Shown piece after piece: positions 1-9,213 of a stretch of 64,000 nt of DNA (position 1 is the stretch's first letter; the number at the start of each line of letters is the position of its first letter). The notes under the pieces are model-generated. The model was given only the letters and a program-made list of their open reading frames with translations, did not search any database and was not told the DNA's origin. The translations under genes and the position numbers were made by a program. This DNA is from Oscillospiraceae bacterium (GTDB lineage: Bacteria; Bacillota; Clostridia; Oscillospirales; Ruminococcaceae). The stretch is taken from the NCBI GenBank assembly GCA_009783205.1, contig WRHO01000002.1:1-64000 (forward strand), written 5' to 3'.

Positions 1-217
1 TTAATGATACCACGGTGAGTTTAATTTGTCAATGCACAAATTGGTAGAAATTTCTGTGGATATTTTAGTGAGAATGTACAAAAAGTGGGCATTTTTGGAT
101 AAACTTAACCATATAGCAAGGTGAGTTAACCATATAGCGTGGTTTTGCGTTTGCGCGGGTGGGTTGTGATGTTGTGTCGGTAAATGATAAATATGTAAAT
201 TATTTTTCGAAATAATG

Positions 218-246
218 TTGCAAATCCCCCCGGAATGTTGTATAAT
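218..246 (+). promoter_or_regulatory. sigma70-type promoter for speD-speA: TTGCAA-17 nt-TATAAT
   Basis: Read directly: TTGCAA 218-223, 17-nt spacer, TATAAT 241-246, 47 nt upstream of the likely speD ATG (293). Confidence 0.65.
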
Positions 247-292
247 GCTAAAGCGTGTCTTTTTTATCATTATTATTCGGGGGGGTAATGCT

Positions 293-1072
293 ATGGCGGG
301 GAGCAACTCAAATAAGCTTTCACTTTACGGGTTTAATAACCTTACAAAGTCGTTGAGCTTTAACATCTACGATGTCTGTTACGCAAAAACTGAGCGGGAA
401 CAGCGGGACTATATCAAATATATAAACGAACAGTACAACTCCGAGAGACTTACCCTTATTTTGACAACCCTCACCGAAATGATTGGCGCGCACGTCTTGA
501 ACATTTCGAAGCAGGACTATGAGCCGCAAGGGGCGAGCGTTACCCTATTAGTTGCCGAAGAAAATATGCTGAAGAACAAATTAGGCTCTACGGTGGTGGA
601 ACATTTAGACAAGAGTCACGTTTCGGTTCACACCTACCCCGAATATCACCCCGAGACCTTTCTCGCTACCTTCCGCGTGGATATAGATGTTTCGACCTGT
701 GGCGAAATAACGCCGCTTTCGACATTAGACTTTTTAATAAGCAGCTTTGATTCGGATATAATAACAATGGATTATCGCGTCCGCGGCTTCACCCGTGATA
801 TTTCGGGCGAAAAAGTCTTTATTGACCACGAAATAACATCTATTCAAGATTATATAGCTAACGAAACAAAAAAGCGTTATGACGCGGTAGACGTAAATGT
901 GTATCAGTCGAATATATTCCACACAAAAATGCTTATAAAAGATATAGAGCTTCAAAACTATCTTTTTAACGCCGATGTATACGAGCTTCCGCCAAAAAAG
1001 CGATTGGATATTACGAGCAATTTACGGCGCGAAATGATTGAGATTTTTTCGGGAATAAATATTTATAAGTGA
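293..1072 (+). CDS. speD: S-adenosylmethionine decarboxylase proenzyme (E. coli SpeD type)
   Basis: Protein has [17 protein letters not shown]...[16 protein letters not shown], matching the pyruvoyl-processing region of SpeD. Start moved from 215 to the in-frame ATG at 293 downstream of the promoter. Confidence 0.9.
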   Translation: MAGSNSNKLSLYGFNNLTKSLSFNIYDVCYAKTEREQRDYIKYINEQYNSERLTLILTTLTEMIGAHVLNISKQDYEPQGASVTLLVAEENMLKNKLGSTVVEHLDKSHVSVHTYPEYHPETFLATFRVDIDVSTCGEITPLSTLDFLISSFDSDIITMDYRVRGFTRDISGEKVFIDHEITSIQDYIANETKKRYDAVDVNVYQSNIFHTKMLIKDIELQNYLFNADVYELPPKKRLDITSNLRREMIEIFSGINIYK

Positions 1073-1081
1073 ACCGTAATT

Positions 1082-2530
1082 ATGAATTTAAACCAAAACT
1101 GTACCCCGATAAAAACCGCGCTCGAAGAATTTCAATTGCGGCGGGTAGTCCCCTTCGATGTTCCGGGGCATAAGCGAGGACGCGGGAACCCAGAATTGAC
1201 GCGATTTCTCGGACAATACTGTATGAACGCAGACGTTAATTCGATGAAGCCGCTCGACAACCTTTGTCACCCCGTTTCGGTCATTGCCGAGGCAGAGCGA
1301 TTAACCGCCGACGCATTCGGCGCGGCAAATGCTTTCTTTATGGTGGGGGGAACTACCTCGTCGGTACAGGCTATGCTTTTTTCGTCCTGTAAAAATGGCG
1401 ATAAAATAATACTACCGCGTAATGTACACAGAAGCGTTATAAACGCAATGGTGTTAATAGGCTGTGTTCCGGTTTACGTAAACCCATGTTTAAATAAAAA
1501 CCTCGGAATTTCGCTCGGAATGGAGCTGTCGGTTTTGAAAAAAGCCGTTGCTGAAAATCCCGATGCAAAGGCTATTTTAGTGAACAACCCGACCTATTAC
1601 GGAATTTGTTCAAATATCAAAAGAATCGCAGAATTGGCGCACGCCGCAAATATGCTCCTTTTAGCCGATGAAGCGCACGGAACACATTTTTACTACGGCG
1701 AGGATTTGCCGATAAACGGCATTAAAGCGGGCGCGGATATGGCGGCGGTCAGTATGCACAAATCGGGGGGAAGCTTAACGCAAAGCTCGATTTTATTGTG
1801 CGGAAAAAATGTTGACGCAAGTCACGTCAGACAGATAATTAACCTTACCCAATCGACCTCCGGCTCATATTTGCTTTTATCGAGCCTCGATATTTCGCGG
1901 AAAAATCTCGCGCTTAACGGAAAGGATATATTTGCGAGGGTTGTAGGGCTTGCCGAATATGCGCGTGAAGAAATAAACAAATTGGGCGATTATTACGCCT
2001 ATTCGCTCGAGCTTATAAATGCAGACAGCGTTTATGATTTCGACACAACAAAATTAGCGGTACACACCCTTAACGCGGGTCTCGCGGGAATAGAGGTTTA
2101 TGATATTCTTCGCGACGAATACGATATTCAAATAGAATTCGGCGACCTCGGGAATATTTTAGCATACATCTCGGTGGGCGACCGCGAACGCGACTTAGAA
2201 CAATTGGTCGGCGCGCTAAAAGACATAAGACGGAAGTTTAAAAGACCCGTCACTTCAAAAATGTTAAACTTAGAATATATTAACCCTATCGTGAAAATGT
2301 CTCCGCAGGAGGCGTTTTATGCCAAAAAGACAACCCTTTCGATTGCCGCCTGTATCAATCGTGTCTGCGGCGAATTTGTAATGTGCTATCCGCCGGGAAT
2401 ACCAATCGCCGCCCCGGGCGAGCTGATAACGCGCGATATAATCGAATACATTTTATACGCAAAGGAAAAAGGTTGTTTCATGACGGGTACAAGAGATGAA
2501 GCGGTCGAGAATATTATGGTTGTCAACTGA
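1082..2530 (+). CDS. speA: PLP-dependent Orn/Lys/Arg decarboxylase (probable arginine decarboxylase)
   Basis: DVPGHKRG, LADEAHGTHFYY and SVHKSGG-like (SMHKSGGSLTQSS) motifs of the Orn/Lys/Arg decarboxylase major domain; next to speD. Confidence 0.85.
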   Translation: MNLNQNCTPIKTALEEFQLRRVVPFDVPGHKRGRGNPELTRFLGQYCMNADVNSMKPLDNLCHPVSVIAEAERLTADAFGAANAFFMVGGTTSSVQAMLFSSCKNGDKIILPRNVHRSVINAMVLIGCVPVYVNPCLNKNLGISLGMELSVLKKAVAENPDAKAILVNNPTYYGICSNIKRIAELAHAANMLLLADEAHGTHFYYGEDLPINGIKAGADMAAVSMHKSGGSLTQSSILLCGKNVDASHVRQIINLTQSTSGSYLLLSSLDISRKNLALNGKDIFARVVGLAEYAREEINKLGDYYAYSLELINADSVYDFDTTKLAVHTLNAGLAGIEVYDILRDEYDIQIEFGDLGNILAYISVGDRERDLEQLVGALKDIRRKFKRPVTSKMLNLEYINPIVKMSPQEAFYAKKTTLSIAACINRVCGEFVMCYPPGIPIAAPGELITRDIIEYILYAKEKGCFMTGTRDEAVENIMVVN

Positions 2531-2743
2531 GAGGGGGCGCAATGAACTTTTGTTTGTCCCTCGGATTACAAAGGTGTAAATAACAGACAAAAACGAGTCT
2601 CATTATTCTACAAAGACGGATTTGCTGTTATATCGGAATTTTTGTCACAACTTGGATACTTTTGTGATATAACTATTCCAAAACGATACAGACGTCATTT
2701 AGAGACGCTTGAATAACAAAACTATGAAAGGGAACTACAAATA

Positions 2744-4393
2744 ATGGACTACCCCGCTAATTTTATTCACGATATAATAGAAAAGGACATTTCCGACGGC
2801 GTTATAACAAAAATTCATACCCGTTTCCCCCCCGAGCCTAACGGCTACCTGCATATAGGGAGCGCGAAGGCGATTCGCATAAATTTTGAAGCCGCAAAAC
2901 GGTACGGCGGTCTTTTTAATCTTCGCTATGATGATACAAACCCCGAGCGCGAGGAAGAGGAATATGTGAAAGCTATACGCGAGGACATTGTTTGGTTGAC
3001 GGGTGAGGAACCCGCGGGCGGTGTTTTTTTCGGCTCGGATTGTTTTGAAAAGTGTTATGAATTTGCCGTTAAGCTTATAAAAGATGAAAAGGCATACGTC
3101 TGCGACCTAACGGGCGAGGAAATGCGGGAATATCGCGGAACGCTTACACAGGCGGGGAAGGAAAGCCCGTACCGCAAAAGAAGCGTTGCGGAAAATCTCG
3201 ACCTTTTCGCCCGAATGAAAGGCGGCGAGTTTCCCAACGGCGCGTGTACGCTTCGCGCAAAAATCGACATGACCTCCCCAAATATGAATATGCGCGACCC
3301 CGCTATTTACCGAATTAATCACACCCCGCACCACAGACAGGGGGATAGGTGGTGCATATATCCGCTCTACGACTATGCCCACCCTATTCAAGATGCATTA
3401 GAGAATATCACACATTCTTGTTGTTCAATTGAATTTGAGAATCATCGTCCGCTTTATGATTGGGTGGTGGATAATGTTTTTGATAATCCGACAAGGGAGA
3501 ACCGCCCGTGTCAATTTGAGTTCGCGAGATTGAACATGACGCACACCGTAATGAGCAAGCGTTATCTGCGCGAATTGGTTGAGACGGGGTTGGTTGACGG
3601 GTGGGACGACCCGCGTATGCCAACGCTCAGCGGGTTGAGGCGAAGGGGGTACACCCCGTCGGCAATTGCGGATTTTCTCGACCGCGCCGGTTATTCAAAG
3701 GCGCAAAGCGTTGTCGCCGTGGATATGCTCGAGCATTGTATGCGCGAAGAACTCAACGCTTCCGCGCTTCGTAAGGTTGCCGTAACCGAGCCGCTTTTGG
3801 TAACAATTGCTAATTTCCCCGACGATAAAACCGAAACCTTCTCGTTACCGAATCACCCGGGCGACCCCGCTTTGGGAAAACGCGATATGCCCTTTACAAA
3901 ACAAATCTATATAGAACGCTCCGACTTTTCGGACAACCCCCCGCCTAAATTTCATCGGTTAAAGCCAGGTACGGAGGTAAGGCTTATGGGTGCGTATATT
4001 ATCAAATGTGATGAGGTTGTTCGAGACGTAAGCGGTGAAATTGTCGAGCTTATTTGCACGGCGGATATCGAAACCGGGAACGGGGTTCCGACGGACGGGC
4101 GAAAAATAAAAGGAACGATTCACTGGCTCTCGGCGGCACATTGTATCGACGCGGAAATAATGCAGTACGGAAGATTGTTTACGGAGGAAGAGGTGGGCGA
4201 AAACTATGCCGACTTTTTGAACAAGGATTCCGCAAAAAAAATAACGGGCGTTAAATTAGAAAAATCGCTCGAATCGGCAAAAGCGGGTGAACGATTTCAA
4301 TTTGTACGCATGGGATATTTCACGCCGGACACAAAAAACGGCGGTATATTCAACAGTATAGTTGATTTAAAGAGTAGCTATCGACCCTCTTGA
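2744..4393 (+). CDS. glnS: glutaminyl-tRNA synthetase
   Basis: RFPPEPNGYLHIGSAKAI (HIGH-like) and VMSKRYL (KMSKS-like) motifs; 549 aa; GlnRS C-terminal beta-barrel present. Confidence 0.93.
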   Translation: MDYPANFIHDIIEKDISDGVITKIHTRFPPEPNGYLHIGSAKAIRINFEAAKRYGGLFNLRYDDTNPEREEEEYVKAIREDIVWLTGEEPAGGVFFGSDCFEKCYEFAVKLIKDEKAYVCDLTGEEMREYRGTLTQAGKESPYRKRSVAENLDLFARMKGGEFPNGACTLRAKIDMTSPNMNMRDPAIYRINHTPHHRQGDRWCIYPLYDYAHPIQDALENITHSCCSIEFENHRPLYDWVVDNVFDNPTRENRPCQFEFARLNMTHTVMSKRYLRELVETGLVDGWDDPRMPTLSGLRRRGYTPSAIADFLDRAGYSKAQSVVAVDMLEHCMREELNASALRKVAVTEPLLVTIANFPDDKTETFSLPNHPGDPALGKRDMPFTKQIYIERSDFSDNPPPKFHRLKPGTEVRLMGAYIIKCDEVVRDVSGEIVELICTADIETGNGVPTDGRKIKGTIHWLSAAHCIDAEIMQYGRLFTEEEVGENYADFLNKDSAKKITGVKLEKSLESAKAGERFQFVRMGYFTPDTKNGGIFNSIVDLKSSYRPS

Positions 4394-4418
4394 CTTTTTG
4401 GAAATTTTATGATATACT
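4390..4418 (+). promoter_or_regulatory. promoter TTGACT-17-TATACT overlapping the glnS stop codon
   Basis: TTGACT 4390-4395, TATACT 4413-4418; glnS TGA is at 4391-4393. Confidence 0.55.
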
Positions 4419-4462
4419 GTATGTAATTACTACTCTCATACTGGATAGGAGGGCTATATTAC

Positions 4463-4885
4463 GTGGTATACGAAAAATCGTGCGGCGCGGTAGTTTATCG
4501 CAAATATCACGGAAACACGGAGATATTGCTTGCTAAACACGTTAAGTCGGGGTATTGGTCTTTCCCGAAGGGTCACGTTGAAGAAGGGGAAACCGAAGCG
4601 CAGACCGCCGCCCGCGAAATTATGGAGGAGACGGGGGTTGACGTATTTATAGATACCGGGTTCCGCGAAACGGTTACATACAGCCTCAAACGCGACATTA
4701 AAAAAACTGTGGTTTATTTTGTGGCTAAGGTAAAAAAGAACAAAGATTTAATCCCGCAAAGTAGCGAGATTTCCGAGCTTCGTTGGGTGGAGATAAATAA
4801 AGCTCCTAAGTTTTTGGTGTTTGAAAACGACCGAATAATAATAAGTAAAGCAAAATCTTTTATAGCACTAATGAAAAATTATTGA
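4463..4885 (+). CDS. NUDIX hydrolase (bis-nucleosyl tetraphosphatase-like)
   Basis: Nudix box GHVEEGETEAQTAAREIMEETG; GTG start after AGGAGG-like RBS. Confidence 0.88.
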   Translation: MVYEKSCGAVVYRKYHGNTEILLAKHVKSGYWSFPKGHVEEGETEAQTAAREIMEETGVDVFIDTGFRETVTYSLKRDIKKTVVYFVAKVKKNKDLIPQSSEISELRWVEINKAPKFLVFENDRIIISKAKSFIALMKNY

Positions 4886-4902
4886 AAAATTATTAAAAGT
4901 AT

Positions 4903-5026
4903 AAGGGCGATTATGGGTACAGGTCCCGTGCAAGGCTGTGCCGTGAACCATGTCAGGCGGGAGACCGAGCAGCATTAAGCGGATTTCGGCTTGTGCCGCG
5001 GTAAACCTGTACCCATAATCGCCTTT
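4903..5026 (+). ncRNA. ffs: small bacterial signal recognition particle RNA (4.5S/ffs type)
   Basis: Long terminal helix (GGGCGATTATGGGTACAGGT / ACCTGTACCCATAATCGCC) and domain IV core CCATGTCAGG-CGGGAGACCG-AGCAGCATTAAGCGGA. Confidence 0.93.
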
Positions 5027-5064
5027 AGGCAACCTCAAAAAATATCAGGAAACGGTAAATTAGC

Positions 5065-5427
5065 ATGGATAATTGTTTATTTTGTAAGATTATTTCGGGA
5101 CAAATCCCATCAGACAAAGTATATGAGGACGAGGACGTTTTGGCGTTTAGGGATATAAACCCCGCCGCGCCGACTCATGTATTGATAATCCCTAAGCGGC
5201 ATATAGACGGTGCGGATTGTCTTCTTCCGGAACACGGTGATTTAATTGCGAAGTTAATCCTCACGGTTAAGAAGGTTGCCGACGACCTCTCCCTCAAAAA
5301 CGGGTGGAGAATGGTGACAAATGTTCTCGGCGACGGAGACCAGACGGTGCGACACCTACATTTTCACCTTCTCGGCGGAACAAAATTGGGTGATTTCGGT
5401 CGCCGTAACGCAAGTAATGCAAAATGA
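5065..5427 (+). CDS. HIT family protein (HinT-like)
   Basis: FCKIISGQIPSDKVYEDEDVLAFRDINPAAPTHVLIIPKRHI... HLHFHLLGG histidine triad. Confidence 0.93.
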   Translation: MDNCLFCKIISGQIPSDKVYEDEDVLAFRDINPAAPTHVLIIPKRHIDGADCLLPEHGDLIAKLILTVKKVADDLSLKNGWRMVTNVLGDGDQTVRHLHFHLLGGTKLGDFGRRNASNAK

Positions 5428-7534
5428 ATCGAGCGAAAAAGCGCGTCCGATACGCAACAAATCTGCGGTAATAGGGTTGAGCTATTGCGCCGGTATTGTC
5501 GCGGCGGCGTTCACGGGAGCTTTACCCGCCGTGATAATCGGTGCTTTATGTATAATCGGGGCGTTCACTTTAGGCGTAATAAGAAAAGCCGCGCCGCTCG
5601 CCTTAACCTTATTTGTTTTTGGGGCGGGCGGGTTGGTGTTTACCGTTTATGATATTAATATTCGACAACCGATTTTTGAAATGTCGGGAAAAACGCTCAA
5701 TATAACCGGTAGAATAATTGAGAAAAAGGAATCGGGGTATGATAGGGCGACCTATGTCGTTAAAGCGAATATTGACGAAGTTTCAACAGCTACTAAGCTT
5801 TTATTGACGGCACCCGATGCTTATACAATCGGCGCAGGCGACACAATTTCTGCCGAGGTAACGCTTTCGGAGCTGCGCGATGTCGGGGTTTTTCCCGAGC
5901 GTTCATATTATCTTTCGAGAGGAATATTAATTAAAGGCGATACCGACGGCATAATCCCGATAAAACAAAGTGCGGTAACGCCGCTCGATTACATTCGTGA
6001 TTATAATGCCTTTATATGCAGTAGGGTCAACGCCGCTTTCCCCAACGATGTCGGGGGGTTGCTTCGCGCAGTTTTTTTGGGCGACAAATCGGGCTTACCG
6101 GCAAAGCTTATGCGGCATATAAAAATTGCGGGCGCGGCGCATTATACCGCCGTTTCGGGACTTCATATAACGATGATTACGCATATGTTTATGTTAGCGT
6201 TCGCCCTCACCCCTTTCAGAAACAATCGTCGCGTAAAATTTTCTGTATTAACCGTTACCGTCTTGGTTTTAGCGGTTTTCTTTAATATGTCGGTGTCGGT
6301 TGTCCGTTCGGCAATAATGCTTATAATCTTTTACGGTGGGGAGCTTTTTATGCGAAAGGGCGCGACGTTAAACTCGTTAGGGGCGGCTCTTTTTCTGATT
6401 GTGTTGTTTTCGCCGTATGCCGTCTTTGACGCGGGCTTGATTATGTCCTTCTCGGGAACCCTCGGCGCGGGAGTGTTGGCGCCCGCTCTACTCGACGTCA
6501 AGATTCGCCCGTCGGACGAGCAAAGCCCGTCCCTTGGGCTTATCTCTTGTTTAGCTCTCATAAAACAAGGTTCAAGGAAATTAAACAAAATTGTCGAGGG
6601 GTTAATTGTCTCGAGCTGTGCGGGGTTATGCGTATTGCCCGCATCGGCGATATTTTTCAAAGGGGTAAGCATATTGTCGCCGTTGACGAGCGTGATTATA
6701 ATGCCGTTTTTTACAATTGCGGCGGGTGCAATGATATTGTTCGCGTTACTTGCGGCTTTACCGTTTTCGCTCGGACAAGCACCGCTTTTAGTTGCCGGAA
6801 TTGTATCAAAAATAATTAACGGACTCATAAGCTTTTTAGGTAAGCGTTCAATTGCTTGGATTTCGTTAGATTATTGGTTTGTACCGTTTTGGTTAGCTTT
6901 TGCAATTATCACCGTTTTTGTAATATGGTTGATTTATAAAAACCCTAAAAAAGTAATTAAGGCGGCGAGTTTAGCGGTGGCGGGCTTGGCGTTAATGCTC
7001 TGTGTATACAGAATGAATGTTGTTAATTCGGGGAAGGTGTATATAAGCGTCTATTCAGACGGAACCTCGGCGTGGGTCGGCGTTGAACAATACGGGGTAA
7101 AAACGCTCATTGTTACCGAGGATACCCCAAAAGCCGCCGAGAGTCTCGCTATGGAGAGCTCAACGCCCGCGGTTGTCGCGCTTTTGCGGTCAACCCGCAA
7201 TAATAGAGCGGCGTTTCTTGAGCTTCCCGCTTTGAAGCATATACCGCCCGATGATTTTGAAAAATATGACATTAGCGGGGTGTTTACGCTCGAGATTTGC
7301 AAAAACGAAACGACGCTTATAATTAACGAATACAATTATAAGCTGTTGCTCACACCCGCGTCAAACGATAACGCACCAAATGCCGACGTAACCGTTGCAT
7401 ACAACAGGGTTGTGAACAAACGAAGCTTTAACTCCGATTACACTATATACGCTTCGAGGAGTGTTCCCGCAGAATCGACGCACGAAAAAAACGCTTATTA
7501 TGAACCCGTATACTTAATTTTGGAGAGGTATTAA
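5417..7534 (+). CDS. comEC: ComEC/Rec2-family competence membrane protein with atypical C-terminus
   Basis: AGAAHYTAVSGLHITMI signature and multi-TM competence domain. In-frame ATG at 5417 overlaps the HIT stop; the ORF-track start at 5321 lies inside HIT. Confidence 0.8.
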   Translation: MQNESSEKARPIRNKSAVIGLSYCAGIVAAAFTGALPAVIIGALCIIGAFTLGVIRKAAPLALTLFVFGAGGLVFTVYDINIRQPIFEMSGKTLNITGRIIEKKESGYDRATYVVKANIDEVSTATKLLLTAPDAYTIGAGDTISAEVTLSELRDVGVFPERSYYLSRGILIKGDTDGIIPIKQSAVTPLDYIRDYNAFICSRVNAAFPNDVGGLLRAVFLGDKSGLPAKLMRHIKIAGAAHYTAVSGLHITMITHMFMLAFALTPFRNNRRVKFSVLTVTVLVLAVFFNMSVSVVRSAIMLIIFYGGELFMRKGATLNSLGAALFLIVLFSPYAVFDAGLIMSFSGTLGAGVLAPALLDVKIRPSDEQSPSLGLISCLALIKQGSRKLNKIVEGLIVSSCAGLCVLPASAIFFKGVSILSPLTSVIIMPFFTIAAGAMILFALLAALPFSLGQAPLLVAGIVSKIINGLISFLGKRSIAWISLDYWFVPFWLAFAIITVFVIWLIYKNPKKVIKAASLAVAGLALMLCVYRMNVVNSGKVYISVYSDGTSAWVGVEQYGVKTLIVTEDTPKAAESLAMESSTPAVVALLRSTRNNRAAFLELPALKHIPPDDFEKYDISGVFTLEICKNETTLIINEYNYKLLLTPASNDNAPNADVTVAYNRVVNKRSFNSDYTIYASRSVPAESTHEKNAYYEPVYLILERY

Positions 7535-7589
7535 AGGCAACTTGATTTCGCAGGAGCTTTTTGCGGCTCGGAAAGGCACGGTTATAATT

Positions 7590-8639
7590 ATGACTGAGGA
7601 AATGCTTAACAAAGAAATAAAACAAAAAAGCCTTCGACAGATATATTATATATACGGGAAAGAGGGGTTTCTCGTAGAAATGTACGCTAAACGGATTCGC
7701 GATATTTGCCTTTCGGACGATGACGACGGACTAAGCTCGGTTAATTTCACAAAATTTACGGGTAACCCCGATATTTCGGCATTTGCCGAGTTTATAGAGA
7801 CGGTACCGCTCTTCGCGGAAAGGCGGGTGGTTATGCTTAACGACCTCGACGTTGAAAAATTGGACGCGGGGTCGTTGGACGATTTGATGAAGGTTTTATC
7901 GACGGTTGACGACTGTGCTTGCGTCATTATTTACTTGACGGGGATTCAGCCGGATTTAAAAAAAGCTAAAACAAAAAAGCTTATAGCCTGTATCGAGAAA
8001 AGCGTCGGGAAGAAAAAAGCGGGCATTATCAATTTCGAGAAAATGACCGAGGCAAAAACGGCGGATTTGGTTATAAAAAGAGCCGCACGAAACGGCTGTT
8101 CCGTTTCCCGAAACAATGCCGAGCTGTTGTCGCGGTTATGCTTGCGTAATCTCACTTTAGTAGCGGTCGAAACGGATAAGCTTTGCGCGTTCGCCGATTA
8201 TAAGGGCGAAATAACAAAAAAGTCAATCGAAACGCTCACCGCGCGACAACTTGATTCCGGGGTGTTTGCATTAGCGACAGAAATTACATCAAAAAGGGGG
8301 GCGAACGCTATGTTGCTTCTCGACGAATTAATGGAACAGGGGAACCCGCCGGTTGTCATTATGTCGGCGTTATCGACGACATTTATTGACTTCTACCGCG
8401 CAAAAATCGGCGATTCTTCGGGAAGACGCGCAGAACAAATTGCAAAAGATTTCAACTATCCCCCTAATCGCACCTGGGCGGTGGGTAAGGCAATTGCGGC
8501 GGCGACGAGGATAACCGCCACAAAGCTTCGCGCCTGTGTCGGTATACTGTGCGATACGGATTATAAGCTTAAATCCTCACCTATTGACGACAGAATTATT
8601 ATGGAAAGGGCAATCGCGAGATTATTGACATTGTGTTGA
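7590..8639 (+). CDS. holA: DNA polymerase III subunit delta
   Basis: IYYIYGKEGFLVEMYAKRI N-terminus and HolA-like architecture; ATG at 7590 after a GGAAAGG RBS. Confidence 0.82.
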   Translation: MTEEMLNKEIKQKSLRQIYYIYGKEGFLVEMYAKRIRDICLSDDDDGLSSVNFTKFTGNPDISAFAEFIETVPLFAERRVVMLNDLDVEKLDAGSLDDLMKVLSTVDDCACVIIYLTGIQPDLKKAKTKKLIACIEKSVGKKKAGIINFEKMTEAKTADLVIKRAARNGCSVSRNNAELLSRLCLRNLTLVAVETDKLCAFADYKGEITKKSIETLTARQLDSGVFALATEITSKRGANAMLLLDELMEQGNPPVVIMSALSTTFIDFYRAKIGDSSGRRAEQIAKDFNYPPNRTWAVGKAIAAATRITATKLRACVGILCDTDYKLKSSPIDDRIIMERAIARLLTLC

Positions 8640-8643
8640 CGTT

Positions 8644-9213
8644 GTGATACAATTAATGAAAAATGATAAACTCAAAATTAAACAGGCGGTCATTGTTGAG
8701 GGAAACTGTGACCGTGCTGTTTTAGAAAGCGTAATAGACGCGGTAATCATTCCCGTTAACGGCTTCGGTATTTACAAGGACAAGCAAAAGTTAGCGTTAA
8801 TCCGCCGTTACGCAGAAACGGACGGTATAATCCTACTGACCGACTCCGACAATGCGGGGCGGCAAATCCGCGATTATCTCAAGAACCGACTCAACGGCTG
8901 CAAAATTGAACATTTATACGTGCCGAATATGCTTGAGGTTGAGGACACAGAAACCGACATTTTAAGAAAAATCTTTGCCGAGTTCGACGTGCGGCGCGCC
9001 GAAGTTACCGAGATTTCCGAACCCGCCGAGACCTACAGTCGACAGCGGTTGTTTGAAGACGGATTTATCGGCGGGGACGATTCTTCCAAAAAGCGTAAAG
9101 AATTATTAAGGCAAATGAACCTCCCCGAGAATTTATCGGTAACGGCGTTGCTTGACGTATTGAACCGTTGCGGTACACAAGAGTATGAAGAATATACAAA
9201 GGATATACAATAA
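8644..9213 (+). CDS. rnmV: ribonuclease M5-like Toprim protein
   Basis: VIVEGNCDRAVLESVIDAVIIPVNGFGI...GIILLTDSDNAGRQIR: Toprim E and DxD motifs as in RNase M5. Confidence 0.8.
   Translation: MIQLMKNDKLKIKQAVIVEGNCDRAVLESVIDAVIIPVNGFGIYKDKQKLALIRRYAETDGIILLTDSDNAGRQIRDYLKNRLNGCKIEHLYVPNMLEVEDTETDILRKIFAEFDVRRAEVTEISEPAETYSRQRLFEDGFIGGDDSSKKRKELLRQMNLPENLSVTALLDVLNRCGTQEYEEYTKDIQ

Noticed and set aside
105-141. Short direct repeat TTAACCATATAGC x2 upstream of speD
   Set aside because: Only two copies of a 13-mer, too little to support an operator without comparative data.
1-306. 101-aa minus ORF at the left edge
   Set aside because: Covers the speD promoter, low-complexity and no start context.
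5321-5416. Upstream extension of comEC (MFSATETRRCDTYIFTF...)
   Set aside because: Lies inside the HIT coding region in another frame; ATG 5417 is the better start.
6331-6828. 165-aa minus ORF inside comEC
   Set aside because: Antisense to transmembrane coding sequence; no recognisable motif or RBS.
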